Source: AWTP1-18 sp036504515
GTDB taxonomy: Bacteria > Pseudomonadota > Gammaproteobacteria > Burkholderiales > Rhodocyclaceae
Assembly (NCBI GenBank): GCA_036504515.1
Contig: DASXVA010000012.1
Location: 248,001-312,000 of the forward strand
Length of the DNA: 64,000 bases
Reading direction: 5' to 3'
The notes under the pieces were generated by a model that saw only the letters and a list, made by a program, of their open reading frames with translations, ran no database searches and was not told the DNA's origin. A program made the translations under genes and the position numbers. Below are positions 51,946 through 60,812 of this stretch, one piece after another. Within the stretch, counting starts at the first letter, position 1, and the number at the start of each line of letters is the position of its first letter.

Positions 51946-53529
51946 ATGAAGTCACGTCGCACACTCGAATCAGACGTTCTGATTCTCGGCAGTGGTCTTG
52001 CCGGTCAATCCTTGGCCCTGCGTCTCGCCGACAGCCATCGCGTCACCTTGGTCACAAAACGAGGCCTTGAGGTTTCCGCTTCAGCTTGGGCTCAAGGCGG
52101 CATTGCCGCCGTTCTCGACGAAAAGGATTCCGTCGAAACCCATATCGAAGACACCTACACCGCAGGAGCCGGGCTTTGCGAACCTGCCGCTACACGCTTT
52201 GTGGTGGAAAACAGCAGCCGTGCTGTGGGCTGGCTCATTGAACAAGGCGTGCCCTTCACCAAGGATGAAACCCCCTTTGGTTTTCACCTGACACGGGAAG
52301 GCGGCCATAGCCAACGCCGCATCATCCATGCCGCTGATGCCACCGGCGCAGCGGTTCAGCAGACGCTGACCGACAAGGTCCGCCGCCATCCGAACATTAC
52401 CGTGCTTGAACAGCACATCACCGTAGACCTGATCACTGGCTCAAAGCTCGGTCTCCCCCAGAATCGTTGCTGGGGCGCCTACGTGCTGGACATCGAGAAG
52501 GATGAAGTCATGACCATCGGTGCCCGCCACACAGTGCTGGCGACCGGTGGTGCGGGCAAGGCTTACCTCTACACCACAAATCCCGATACATCGACCGGCG
52601 ATGGCATTGCCATGGCCTGGCGCGCGGGCTGTCGGGTGGCGAACCTGGAATTCGTCCAGTTCCACCCCACCTGCCTTTACCACCCCAAGGCCAAGTCTTT
52701 CCTGATCTCCGAAGCCATCCGGGGTGAAGGCGCCCTGCTCCGCCTGCCTGACGGCACCCGCTTCATGCCCGACCATGATTCCCGGGCCGAGCTAGCTACC
52801 CGGGACGTTGTGGCCCGTGCCATCGACTTTGAAATGAAGCGGCATGGGGTTGACTGCGTCTATCTGGACATTACCCACAAGCCCGAAAGCTTCCTCAAGG
52901 AACACTTTCCCAACATCCACGCCCACTGCCTTGAACTGGGCATAGACATCAGCAAGGACTGGATTCCCGTCGTCCCTGCGGCTCACTTTACTTGTGGTGG
53001 CGTTGTTACTGATTTGGCAGCCAAAACGGACCTCGACGGTCTATACGCTGTTGGAGAAACGGCCTGTACCGGCCTTCATGGCGCGAACCGGCTGGCAAGC
53101 AACTCCCTGCTCGAATGCCTGGTCTTCTCGGAAGCCGCAGCCAAGGATATTGCCGCCAGCACTGCTCCCGAATTACCGCCGCTGCCCACCTGGGATGAAA
53201 GCCGGGTGACGGATGCTGACGAAGAGGTCGTGATCTCCCATAACTGGGATGAACTACGCCGCTTTATGTGGGACTACGTTGGCATCGTCCGCACCAACAA
53301 ACGACTGGAACGGGCCCTGCACCGCATTCATCTGCTGGAACGGGAAATCGACGAGTACTACGAAAACTTCCGTATCAGCAATGACTTGATCGAACTCCGC
53401 AATCTTGTCCTCAGCGCACACCTGATCATTCGCTGTGCTCAGCAGCGCAAGGAAAGTCGCGGCCTGCACTACAGCCGCGACTACCCCGACCTGCTCCCCA
53501 AGGCCAAAGACACCGTACTGCAGCCCTGA
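51946..53529 (+). CDS. nadB: L-aspartate oxidase NadB
   Basis: A 527-residue FAD flavoprotein that oxidises L-aspartate to iminoaspartate, the first step of de novo NAD synthesis. The Rossmann FAD motif is VLILGSGLAGQSLALRLA near the N-terminus, followed by SASAWAQGGIAAV, VLATGGAGKAY, VQFHPTCLYHP, AHFTCGGV and ETACTGLHGANRLASNSLLE. The length is standard. No nadA or nadC is adjacent in this window. It is divergent from rpoE and convergent with the ygfX-like gene. Confidence 0.96.
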   Translation: MKSRRTLESDVLILGSGLAGQSLALRLADSHRVTLVTKRGLEVSASAWAQGGIAAVLDEKDSVETHIEDTYTAGAGLCEPAATRFVVENSSRAVGWLIEQGVPFTKDETPFGFHLTREGGHSQRRIIHAADATGAAVQQTLTDKVRRHPNITVLEQHITVDLITGSKLGLPQNRCWGAYVLDIEKDEVMTIGARHTVLATGGAGKAYLYTTNPDTSTGDGIAMAWRAGCRVANLEFVQFHPTCLYHPKAKSFLISEAIRGEGALLRLPDGTRFMPDHDSRAELATRDVVARAIDFEMKRHGVDCVYLDITHKPESFLKEHFPNIHAHCLELGIDISKDWIPVVPAAHFTCGGVVTDLAAKTDLDGLYAVGETACTGLHGANRLASNSLLECLVFSEAAAKDIAASTAPELPPLPTWDESRVTDADEEVVISHNWDELRRFMWDYVGIVRTNKRLERALHRIHLLEREIDEYYENFRISNDLIELRNLVLSAHLIIRCAQQRKESRGLHYSRDYPDLLPKAKDTVLQP

Positions 53530-53539
53530 CAGGACTGTT

Positions 53540-53986
53540 TTATGGCTTCTGGTTAGGGACGACTCTTTCCTGACTTTGCCACAACACCCAACGGCGCAAC
53601 ATGCGATGGGACTCCTTTCCCAGCGCATCAATCGGCAAAACAAAAACCTTGTCCCGCCGACATCGATCAATCCGTATGTGCAGCACTATCAACCAGGGCA
53701 GCACAACAGAGTGCGCAAGAACCAGCCCCTCAAGCCAAGAGCCATCGGCCATTCCCAACTGAAGCGTTCGTCCATCTATGCCGAGTAACGGCACAAGGGG
53801 ATGCCATACTTTCCAGCATTGAACAGCCAGGGAAATCAATAGCAGCACAAGCAGAAGCCAGAGCATCGGGACCACAGCCATCAACGACCAAACGGCAACC
53901 ATCGCCACACCATGCCCGACAAACAAAAAGGCCGTCAGGGACACTGACGGCCTTAATGCAAGCTGATGGGACGCGAAGCGGCCCAT
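53540..53986 (-). CDS. YgfX-like membrane protein
   Basis: A 148-residue protein resembling YgfX/CptA (PF07254-like). It has an N-terminal ALRPSVSLTAFLFVGHG segment, a membrane hairpin (about 27-62) and a cytoplasmic part with WLEGLVLAHSVVLPWLIVLHI and DALGKESHRMLRRW. In Escherichia coli YgfX is an inner-membrane protein proposed as a toxin partner of SdhE; no sdhE is beside it here. Family assignment is from pattern, not search. Codons about 11-23 coincide with the fabF terminator hairpin (53918-53954), so its expression probably depends on read-through. A later start at 53902 is possible but would drop conserved residues. Confidence 0.65.
   Translation of the reverse strand: MGRFASHQLALRPSVSLTAFLFVGHGVAMVAVWSLMAVVPMLWLLLVLLLISLAVQCWKVWHPLVPLLGIDGRTLQLGMADGSWLEGLVLAHSVVLPWLIVLHIRIDRCRRDKVFVLPIDALGKESHRMLRRWVLWQSQERVVPNQKP
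53918..53954 (-). terminator. Strong intrinsic terminator after fabF, inside the ygfX-like gene
   Basis: A perfect 11-bp stem AAGGCCGTCAG (53928-53938) / CTGACGGCCTT (53944-53954) with a 5-base loop is followed on the minus strand by TTTTTGTTTG. It lies 38 bases after the fabF stop codon. Confidence 0.9.
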
Positions 53987-53991
53987 CTGGC

Positions 53992-55224
53992 TTAAACTTT
54001 CTTGAACACCAAGGTGCCGTTGGTACCACCGAAACCAAAGTTGTTCTTCACTGCCACATTGATTTCCATCTTGCGGGCCGTATTGGCGCAGTAATCCAGA
54101 TCGCACTCGGGATCCTGCTCGAAGATGTTGATCGTAGGCGGAGAAATCTGGTTATGGATCGCCAATACCGTCAAGGCTGATTCCAGACCACCAGCGCCAC
54201 CCAACAGATGGCCCGTCATTGACTTGGTGGAATTCACCACGAGTTTCTTCGCAGCATCACCAAAGGCCAGTTTGACAGCCTCAGTCTCGTTCTTGTCGCC
54301 TAGAGGCGTAGAAGTTCCGTGGGCATTAAGGTATTGCACCTCATCCGGATTGACGCCGGCATTGCGCAAAGCATTGACCATGCTGCGACGGGGACCATCG
54401 GTATCCGGCGCGGTCATGTGATAGGCATCACCGCTCATGCCGAAACCGCTAAGCTCAGCGTAAATCTTGGCGCCACGCTTTTTGGCATGTTCGTACTCTT
54501 CCAGCACCAATACACCAGCGCCTTCACCAAGTACAAAACCATCCCGATCCTTGTCCCAAGGACGACTTGCCGTTGCCGGATCATCGTTACGAGTAGACAA
54601 GGCTTTTGCCGAGGCAAAGCCACCGACTGCTAGGGGAGTAACTGTGGATTCGGCTCCACCGCAAACCATTACATCCGCATCGCCGTATTCGATCATGCGA
54701 TAGCCGGTGCCGATGGCGTGAAGACCAGTAGTACAGGCCGTCACAACCGCCAGATTGGGGCCCTTCAAACCAAACATGATCGACAGATTGCCGGAGATCA
54801 TGTTGATGATGGTGCCCGGAATAAAGAATGGGGAAATCTTGCGGGGACCGCCACCGAGGAAATCGTTATGGGTTTCCTCGATCATGGGCAAACCACCGAT
54901 ACCGGAGCCGATGTTGACACCAATACGGTCCGCATTGGCCTCCGTTACCTCGATCCCGGAATCCTTGAAAGCCTGAATCCCAGCAGCCATACCGTAGTGG
55001 ATGAAAACATCCATACGGCGAGCTTCTTTAGGAGACAGATAGGCGGAAACGTCAAAGCCCTTCACTTCCCCGGCAATGCGGGCAGAAATGGCGGAAGCAT
55101 CGAAGCGGGTGATGGGACCAATGCCGCTTTTACCCGCGACAATGTTTTCCCAAGCTTCGGGAACGGTATTACCAACCGGCGAAATAATGCCAAGGCCGGT
55201 CACGACGACTCTACGACGCGTCAA
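53992..55224 (-). CDS. fabF: 3-oxoacyl-ACP synthase II FabF
   Basis: The condensing enzyme that elongates acyl-ACP with malonyl-ACP. The 410-residue protein has catalytic Cys in VVTACTTGLHAIG and catalytic histidines in NAHGTSTPLGD and KSMTGHLLGGAGG, plus the C-terminal NNFGFGGTNG. The start is a TTG at 55224: the protein then begins TRRRVVVTGLGIISPVGN as expected, and AGGAGT lies six bases upstream. Longer in-frame starts add an unconserved tail. It is the last fatty-acid gene of the cluster and is followed by a strong terminator. Confidence 0.95.
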   Translation of the reverse strand: MTRRRVVVTGLGIISPVGNTVPEAWENIVAGKSGIGPITRFDASAISARIAGEVKGFDVSAYLSPKEARRMDVFIHYGMAAGIQAFKDSGIEVTEANADRIGVNIGSGIGGLPMIEETHNDFLGGGPRKISPFFIPGTIINMISGNLSIMFGLKGPNLAVVTACTTGLHAIGTGYRMIEYGDADVMVCGGAESTVTPLAVGGFASAKALSTRNDDPATASRPWDKDRDGFVLGEGAGVLVLEEYEHAKKRGAKIYAELSGFGMSGDAYHMTAPDTDGPRRSMVNALRNAGVNPDEVQYLNAHGTSTPLGDKNETEAVKLAFGDAAKKLVVNSTKSMTGHLLGGAGGLESALTVLAIHNQISPPTINIFEQDPECDLDYCANTARKMEINVAVKNNFGFGGTNGTLVFKKV

Positions 55225-55300
55225 GGGCGGACTCCTGATGAATCGGGGTGTGATCGCAGTTTCGATCCGGGGCATTCCCCGGCGAAACTGCGGGCGGGAA

Positions 55301-55537
55301 TTACTTTACGTTCTTGTTGACGTAGTCGATGGCTTGCTGAACGTTGGTGATCTTTTCAGCTTCTTCATCGGGGATTTCGCACTCGAATTCTTCTTCGAGG
55401 GCCATCACCAGTTCAACGGTATCCAGGGAATCAGCGCCCAGATCGTCCACAAAAGAGGACTCATTCTTGATGTCGGCTTCGTTCACGCCCAGCTGCTCGG
55501 CAACGATCTTCTTAACGCGCTGTTCTACGTTTTCCAT
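55301..55537 (-). CDS. acpP: Acyl carrier protein
   Basis: A 78-residue acidic carrier protein. Ser37 in GADSLDTVELVMALEEEF is the phosphopantetheine attachment site. The sequence VEQRVKKIVAEQLGVNEADI and C-terminal VQQAIDYVNKNV are typical. A GGAAGGAGATTGAG ribosome-binding region precedes the ATG. It sits between fabG and fabF, the standard order. Confidence 0.98.
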   Translation of the reverse strand: MENVEQRVKKIVAEQLGVNEADIKNESSFVDDLGADSLDTVELVMALEEEFECEIPDEEAEKITNVQQAIDYVNKNVK

Positions 55538-55632
55538 TTCTCAATCTCCTTCCCTGATTATCGGGTGTGGGTGTTAAAAACTTTGCTAGTTTACCAAAAT
55601 CCCCTTGACTGTCAGATGACAGTTAAGAGGGG

Positions 55633-56382
55633 TTAAATCATGTACATCCCACCGTTAACGTGCAATTCCGCACCGGTGATGTAGCCGGCCTTGGGGCTGG
55701 CCAAGAAGGCCACGGTCGCGGCCACCTCATCAGCCTGACCCAAACGGCCCAGGGGAATCTTGCCCAGCAGCGCATCCTTCTGTGCATCAGGTAGCGCCTT
55801 GGTCATATCAGTATCAATAAAACCGGGGGCCACGCAATTCACCGTGATATTGCGGCTACCCAACTCCTGGGCCAGTGCGCGGCTCATGCCGGCTACACCA
55901 GCCTTCGCTGCAGCGTAATTGGCCTGCCCGGGGTTACCGCCGGCACCAACCACGGATGTAATGTTGATGATGCGGCCATTGCGGGCCTTCATCATGCCGC
56001 GCATCACCAGCTTGCTCATGCGGAAAATGGACTTCAGATTGGTGTCGAGTACAGAATCCCATTCCTCATCTTTCATCCGCATGGCAAGGTTGTCTTTGGT
56101 TATCCCGGCATTGTTGACCAGAATTGCCACGGGACCGAATTTCTTTTCAACTTCAGCGATCAAGGCTTCACTGGAAGCCGAATCCGTCACATTGAGCACT
56201 GCCCCCCAGCCTTTTGCACCTGCTTCATCCAGATATTTCTGAATATCGCCAGCGCCAACCTCGGAAGTTGCTGTACCAACAACGATAGCGCCATCCGCTG
56301 CAAGAGCCAAAGCAATAGCGCGACCGATACCGCGGGAAGCACCTGTCACCAGGGCAATTTGTCCGTTCAGATTGTTGCTCAT
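55633..56382 (-). CDS. fabG: 3-oxoacyl-ACP reductase FabG
   Basis: A 249-residue short-chain dehydrogenase that reduces 3-oxoacyl-ACP with NADPH. The cofactor motif is VTGASRGIGRAIALALA, LVNNAGIT follows, and the catalytic Ser, Tyr and Lys are in NITSVVGAGG and YAAAKAGVAG. The C-terminus ITGAELHVNGGMYM is typical of FabG. It follows fabD by 9 bp. Confidence 0.97.
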   Translation of the reverse strand: MSNNLNGQIALVTGASRGIGRAIALALAADGAIVVGTATSEVGAGDIQKYLDEAGAKGWGAVLNVTDSASSEALIAEVEKKFGPVAILVNNAGITKDNLAMRMKDEEWDSVLDTNLKSIFRMSKLVMRGMMKARNGRIINITSVVGAGGNPGQANYAAAKAGVAGMSRALAQELGSRNITVNCVAPGFIDTDMTKALPDAQKDALLGKIPLGRLGQADEVAATVAFLASPKAGYITGAELHVNGGMYMI

Positions 56383-56391
56383 GTCGCTTCC

Positions 56392-57324
56392 TTATCCTTT
56401 GACAGCGGCAATGCCAGCTTCAAGACCAGCCAAATCGGCCATAGCAAAACCGACAATCCCGTCGGCACAACGCTTGGCGACACCAGACAGCACCTTGCCA
56501 GGACCACACTCCAATATTTGAGTGACACCGGCAGCCTGCATATGGCGCATGATTTCGACCCAGCGTACAGGGCCTGCAGCTTGGCGGGCCAAGGCATCTT
56601 TGATCTGGGCTGGATCATTGATCACCGCCACATCGACGTTATTGACTACGGCGATTTGTGGTGCGCTGAAAGTCAGTTCGGCCAGCCGAACCCTGAGCTT
56701 TTCTGCAGCAGGCTGCATCAGGGCGCAATGGAAAGGTGCAGACACCGGCAGCATCACTGCACGCTTGGCACCTTTGGCCTTGCAGCCGTCTGCAGCCCGC
56801 TGCACGGCAGCCACATTACCGGCAATCACTGTCTGCTCTGGTGCGTTGAAGTTAACAGCTTCCACCACTTGGCCTTGAGCGGACTCAGCGCAAACCGCCT
56901 TGATGGACTCAACGTCCAGACCAAGAATGGCAGCCATGGCGCCCTCGCCAGCCGGAACAGCCTCTTGCATGGCTTTGGCACGCAATTCCACAAGAGGAAC
57001 TGCATCCGCCAGAGACAATACGCCCGCAGCAACCAAGGCTGAATACTCCCCCAGACTGTGACCGGCCACCATGGCAGGGACAGGACCGCCCTTTTCTTGC
57101 CAAAGCCGATAAACAGCAATCCCCGCCGTAAGCATCAAGGGTTGTGTATTGACGGTTTGATTCAGGGCTTCTGCTGGACCTTCCGCAACCAATTGCCACA
57201 AGTCGCGACCAAGAGCGGCTGAAGCCTCATCGAAAGTTTTACGCACCACGGCGCTGTCGCCGTAGGCATTCATCATACCCAGGGATTGGGAACCCTGGCC
57301 GGGAAATACGAGGGCAAATGTCAT
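56392..57324 (-). CDS. fabD: Malonyl-CoA:ACP transacylase FabD
   Basis: Transfers malonyl from CoA to ACP. The 310-residue protein shows FPGQGSQSLGM at the N-terminus, nucleophile Ser90 in AGHSLGEYSALVAAG and the catalytic His in VSAPFHCALMQ (about 199). The C-terminal ILECGPGKVLSG is conserved. It lies between fabH (22 bp) and fabG (9 bp). Confidence 0.97.
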   Translation of the reverse strand: MTFALVFPGQGSQSLGMMNAYGDSAVVRKTFDEASAALGRDLWQLVAEGPAEALNQTVNTQPLMLTAGIAVYRLWQEKGGPVPAMVAGHSLGEYSALVAAGVLSLADAVPLVELRAKAMQEAVPAGEGAMAAILGLDVESIKAVCAESAQGQVVEAVNFNAPEQTVIAGNVAAVQRAADGCKAKGAKRAVMLPVSAPFHCALMQPAAEKLRVRLAELTFSAPQIAVVNNVDVAVINDPAQIKDALARQAAGPVRWVEIMRHMQAAGVTQILECGPGKVLSGVAKRCADGIVGFAMADLAGLEAGIAAVKG

Positions 57325-57346
57325 GGAGTGGCTATCGAATCAAAAA

Positions 57347-58315
57347 TCAAAGTTTGAGCAGGGCTGCGCCCCAGGTGAACCCACCGCCGACACCTTCCAG
57401 CAACAGAGTTTCTCCAGCCTTGATCTTGCCAGCCCGAATGGACTCATCCAGTGCAAGAGGGATGGAGGCAGCGGAAGTATTGCCATGGCGATCAACGGTG
57501 ACGATACACTTTTCCGGGGGCAGACCGAGCCGCTTGCTGGTGGCCTGCATGATGCGCACATTGGCTTGGTGAGGAATCAGATGATCTACCACGTCGATGG
57601 TCAAGCCAGCAGCAGCAAGCACCTCTTCGGCAACATCACTCAGGACTCTCACGGCGAATTTGAACACGGCCTGACCATCCATGCGCAGGAAGGGATCGCC
57701 CGTAACCTGACCACCACAAACCTGCCCAGGCACTGACAGAATGCCGTGATGAGAACCGTCGGCATGAATAGCAGAAGCCAGGATACCGGGTGTGTCGGAG
57801 GCTTCCAGCACCACAGCACCCGCACCATCGCCAAACAGGACACAGGTACCCCGGTCCTTCCAGTCAAGAATGCGGGAGAAAACTTCGGCACCAACGATCA
57901 GCGCACATTTGCTTGAGCCAGAGCGAATGAATTTGTCAGCAACAGTCAAAGCGTAGGCGAAGCCACTACACACCGCCTGCAGATCAAAAGCTGGCGAGCC
58001 ATTTTTAATCTCCAGCTTGGCCTGCAGCAAGGCAGCCGTACTGGGGAAAATGTAATCGGGTGTGGAGGTAGCGACAATGATCAGATCAACATCGTCCTTG
58101 CTACGCCCTGCTGCTTCCAACGCCTTTTTACAGGCCTCGAAAGCCAGATCGCTGGAGGTGACGTTGGCAGGGGCAATATGGCGAGACCGGATACCGGTCC
58201 GCTCAATGATCCACTCATCATTGGACTCGATTTGATGACGGGCAATCAACTCGGCATTACTGACTGGGGCACCGGGCAGACAACTGCCGGTACCAGTAAT
58301 CTTGGCGTAGGTCAT
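57347..58315 (-). CDS. fabH: 3-oxoacyl-ACP synthase III FabH
   Basis: Starts fatty-acid synthesis by condensing acyl-CoA with malonyl-ACP. The 322-residue protein has catalytic Cys116 in LQAVCSGFAYAL, the His in LIPHQANVRI and an Asn in GNTSAASIPLAL. RTGIRSRHIA at the N-terminus is diagnostic. Its ATG overlaps the plsX stop codon by 4 bases. Confidence 0.97.
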   Translation of the reverse strand: MTYAKITGTGSCLPGAPVSNAELIARHQIESNDEWIIERTGIRSRHIAPANVTSSDLAFEACKKALEAAGRSKDDVDLIIVATSTPDYIFPSTAALLQAKLEIKNGSPAFDLQAVCSGFAYALTVADKFIRSGSSKCALIVGAEVFSRILDWKDRGTCVLFGDGAGAVVLEASDTPGILASAIHADGSHHGILSVPGQVCGGQVTGDPFLRMDGQAVFKFAVRVLSDVAEEVLAAAGLTIDVVDHLIPHQANVRIMQATSKRLGLPPEKCIVTVDRHGNTSAASIPLALDESIRAGKIKAGETLLLEGVGGGFTWGAALLKL

Positions 58316-59346
58316 GCGGCTTGGGGAGAAGTTGTTTCCGCGGAAACCATGGCTGCCATCCGGGCAGCAATTTTTTCCGGGAGTTGGTTGCGAGCAGCTT
58401 CAGCGGCTCGCTCCAAGGCATTGAGAAAGGCAAACGCGTCTGCGGCACCGTGGCTCTTGAACACAATACCCTTGAGCCCCAGCAGACTGGCACCGTTGTA
58501 GGCGCGATGATCGAAACGACGCTTGAAAGCCTTGAGCACAGGCAACGAGAGCAACGCACAAAGCTTTGTCAGCAGATTGCGAGAAAACTCCTCGCGCAAT
58601 CCACCAGCAATCATGGTGGCCAAGCCTTCCGAGGCTTTCAGCACCACATTGCCAACAAAACCGTCACACACAACCAGGTCAGTCGTGCCTTTATAGATAT
58701 CGTTGCCTTCCACGTTGCCGTAGAAATTAAGACCGGAGTCCCGCAACAACTCACCAGCGCGTTTGACGGTATCGTTTCCCTTGATGTCTTCCTCGCCGAT
58801 ATTCAGCAGGCCGACCGTGGGGCGTTCAATATGTTCCAGAGCAGAAACCAGCATGGAGCCCATGATACCAAACTGCAAAAGGTGCTCCGGCTGGCAATCC
58901 ACGTTGGCACCAAGGTCCAGCACATAGGTATGGCCCTTGACTGTTGGCAGAATGGAAGCAATGGCTGGCCGGTCGATACCGGGCAGCGTCTTGAGCACGA
59001 AGCGAGAGACCGCCATCAGGGCGCCGGTATTTCCGGCAGAAACAGCAGCGTGGGCGACCCCATCCTTGACCAGATTGGCCATGACCCGCATGGACGAATC
59101 CTTCTTGTTGCGCAAGGCAACCGAGACAGGATCATCCATGGCCACCACTTCACTGGCGTGATGAATGGAGAGACGATCCCCGAACTCTGCCTGGGCATTG
59201 CCAAGCAAAGGACGCAACTCATCTTCCCGGCCAATCAGGATGGCAGCACAATCGGGATCCCGGCGCAGGAACTCGAAGGTAGCAGGCAGCGTGACCGACG
59301 GACCGTGGTCACCCCCCATGCAATCCACCGCGAGGGTGATCGCCAT
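58312..59346 (-). CDS. plsX: Phosphate acyltransferase PlsX
   Basis: Makes acyl-phosphate from acyl-ACP for phospholipid synthesis by the PlsX/PlsY route. The 344-residue protein begins AITLAVDCMGGDHGP and has HAAVSAGNTGALMA, ANVDCQPEHLLQFG, NIGEEDIKGND and CDGFVGNVVLKASEG. It is coupled to fabH by an ATGA overlap. A terminator hairpin lies 20-50 bases upstream of its start, between it and rpmF. Confidence 0.97.
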   Translation of the reverse strand: MAITLAVDCMGGDHGPSVTLPATFEFLRRDPDCAAILIGREDELRPLLGNAQAEFGDRLSIHHASEVVAMDDPVSVALRNKKDSSMRVMANLVKDGVAHAAVSAGNTGALMAVSRFVLKTLPGIDRPAIASILPTVKGHTYVLDLGANVDCQPEHLLQFGIMGSMLVSALEHIERPTVGLLNIGEEDIKGNDTVKRAGELLRDSGLNFYGNVEGNDIYKGTTDLVVCDGFVGNVVLKASEGLATMIAGGLREEFSRNLLTKLCALLSLPVLKAFKRRFDHRAYNGASLLGLKGIVFKSHGAADAFAFLNALERAAEAARNQLPEKIAARMAAMVSAETTSPQAA

Positions 59347-59365
59347 CAGATGCTTTGAATGCTCA

Positions 59366-59400
59366 AGAAAAAGGCCGGATGCGGCATCCGCACCCGGCCA
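59366..59400 (-). terminator. Intrinsic terminator or attenuator between rpmF and plsX
   Basis: A two-part stem, GGCCGG (59373-59378)/CCGGCC (59394-59399) enclosing TGCGG/CCGCA, is followed on the minus strand by TTTTTCTTG. It sits about 16 bases after the rpmF stop codon and ends about 20 bases before the plsX ATG. Confidence 0.85.
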
Positions 59401-59415
59401 TGGATTCCAGACGAA

Positions 59416-59595
59416 TTATTCGCCCTTGGCCTTGACAATCTTCTTGCCGCGATACACGCCGGAGGGAGAGATGTGATGACGCAAATGCACTTCACCCGTG
59501 GTGGCTTCCACGGCGATGGGCGGATTGGTCAGGAAGTCGTGGGAACGATGCATACCACGCTTGGAAGGGGATTTTTTGTTCTGCTGAACGGCCAT
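59416..59595 (-). CDS. rpmF: 50S ribosomal protein L32
   Basis: A 59-residue basic protein: MAVQQNKKSPSKRGMHRSHD at the N-terminus and RHHISPSGVYRGKKIVKAKG at the C-terminus identify L32. It is the zinc-free form: there are no cysteines. It sits between yceD and plsX, the standard proteobacterial order, 16 bp after yceD. Confidence 0.97.
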   Translation of the reverse strand: MAVQQNKKSPSKRGMHRSHDFLTNPPIAVEATTGEVHLRHHISPSGVYRGKKIVKAKGE

Positions 59596-59611
59596 GTTAA
59601 GACTCCTTGCT

Positions 59612-60124
59612 TCAAATTCTGTTTTTCAACTTCGCCAATACTGCAAAGGGCGAAGACTCCTGATCCTTCCCTGCTGCCACCGGTGTTTCGCAAGAATCGT
59701 GAATAGGTGCGATGGGCAGCACCAGCAACACTTCCTCCTCAATCAACGGCAACAGGGCAAATTCCTGTGTGGCCTCAATGGCGTCGGCACTGTCGTCCTC
59801 CAACTCATCTTCCGGCCATTCCGCACCGGGCGGAATCAAGCGCAGGCGGTTATCCACCCGCACTTGGTACTGCATTGGTTCCAAGCAACGCTGACAACGC
59901 AGTGCCAACACACCTGAAACCCGGAGATTCAAAAAGCTATCCCCTTGCCTGTCACGCTCACCGCGAACTTCACACTGCAATTCTCCTGCAGTATCAAGCA
60001 CCACGTCAGACAGACGTCCCAGCGCCGCCACTGCGACCTTACCTACTTTAAGGCGGCCATCTCGGGCAAAATCCAGAGCGTCGAAAACAACTCCGGCTAA
60101 GTCTTGTTTGGGCTGGTCTGACAT
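59612..60124 (-). CDS. yceD: YceD/DUF177 family protein
   Basis: A 170-residue member of the YceD (DUF177) family, encoded next to rpmF in most bacteria and linked to 23S rRNA accumulation in plants and ribosome assembly in bacteria. Conserved features are LRVSGVLALRCQRCLEPM with its Cys pair, the acidic stretch about 110-125 and a C-terminal PFAVLAKLKN. ATG 60124 fits the family; upstream codons overlap the promoter. Molecular function is not established. Confidence 0.92.
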   Translation of the reverse strand: MSDQPKQDLAGVVFDALDFARDGRLKVGKVAVAALGRLSDVVLDTAGELQCEVRGERDRQGDSFLNLRVSGVLALRCQRCLEPMQYQVRVDNRLRLIPPGAEWPEDELEDDSADAIEATQEFALLPLIEEEVLLVLPIAPIHDSCETPVAAGKDQESSPFAVLAKLKNRI

Positions 60125-60135
60125 AAAGGGCGCGA

Positions 60136-60165
60136 ATGCTATCATGCCGCCCCCGCTTCCGTCAA
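60136..60165 (-). promoter_or_regulatory. Candidate sigma-70 promoter of yceD-rpmF
   Basis: On the minus strand TTGACG (60165-60160) and TAGCAT (60141-60136) are separated by 18 bases. The predicted start site lies within about 5-8 bases of the yceD ATG, so the transcript would be nearly leaderless. Confidence 0.45.
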
Positions 60166-60203
60166 AGCGGATTTCACCGAAACTATCCAGTCAAAACAAA
60201 AAC

Positions 60204-60809
60204 ATGCCGACTGAACACCCTCACCAGCACTTGATTCTGGCTTCAACTTCGATTTTCCGGCGTGAACTGCTGAGCCGCCTACAAATCCCGTTTGAAACCA
60301 AAGCACCAGAGACAGATGAAACCCCCTTGCCGAACGAGGCCCCGGCCGACACAGCGGAAAGACTAGCTGTTGCCAAGGCCCAAGCCGTCGCCAAGAACTT
60401 CCCCGAGGCGCTCATTATTGGCTCTGATCAAGTGGCATACCTTGATCACCACGAACAACAACGCTTTGGCAAACCGGGAACCCGAGAGAATGCCATCAAA
60501 CAGCTGCGCGCAATGAGTGGAAAAACGGTGATTTTCCATACAGGCTTATGCCTCTACAACGCAGCAACAGGCCGCAGCCATGTGCGAGGCGTACCCACTG
60601 AAGTACGTTTCCGCGAACTTTCTGACGCTGAAATCAATCGTTATCTGGACAAAGAAGACGCCTTGAACTGCGCCGGCAGCGCAAAATCAGAGGGGCTCGG
60701 CATCTCCTTGCTGGAATACATGCGAGGAGATGACCCGAACGCTCTGGTCGGTCTGCCGCTCATTGCCCTGTGCGACATGTTGCGCGCCGAAGGCCTGGAA
60801 TTACCCTAA
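60204..60809 (+). CDS. yceF: Maf-family nucleotide pyrophosphatase, YceF type
   Basis: A 201-residue house-cleaning NTP pyrophosphatase. LILASTSIFRRELLSRLQIPF, KAPETDETPLP, LIIGSDQVAYLD and HCAGS-like NCAGSAKSEGLGISLLE match the YceF branch, which hydrolyses 7-methyl-GTP in Escherichia coli, rather than the YhdE branch that acts on dTTP/UTP. GSDQV carries the catalytic Asp. ATG 60204 agrees with the family. It is divergent from yceD and 3 bp before an RsmI-family methylase gene. Confidence 0.9.
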   Translation: MPTEHPHQHLILASTSIFRRELLSRLQIPFETKAPETDETPLPNEAPADTAERLAVAKAQAVAKNFPEALIIGSDQVAYLDHHEQQRFGKPGTRENAIKQLRAMSGKTVIFHTGLCLYNAATGRSHVRGVPTEVRFRELSDAEINRYLDKEDALNCAGSAKSEGLGISLLEYMRGDDPNALVGLPLIALCDMLRAEGLELP

Positions 60810-60812
60810 GTT

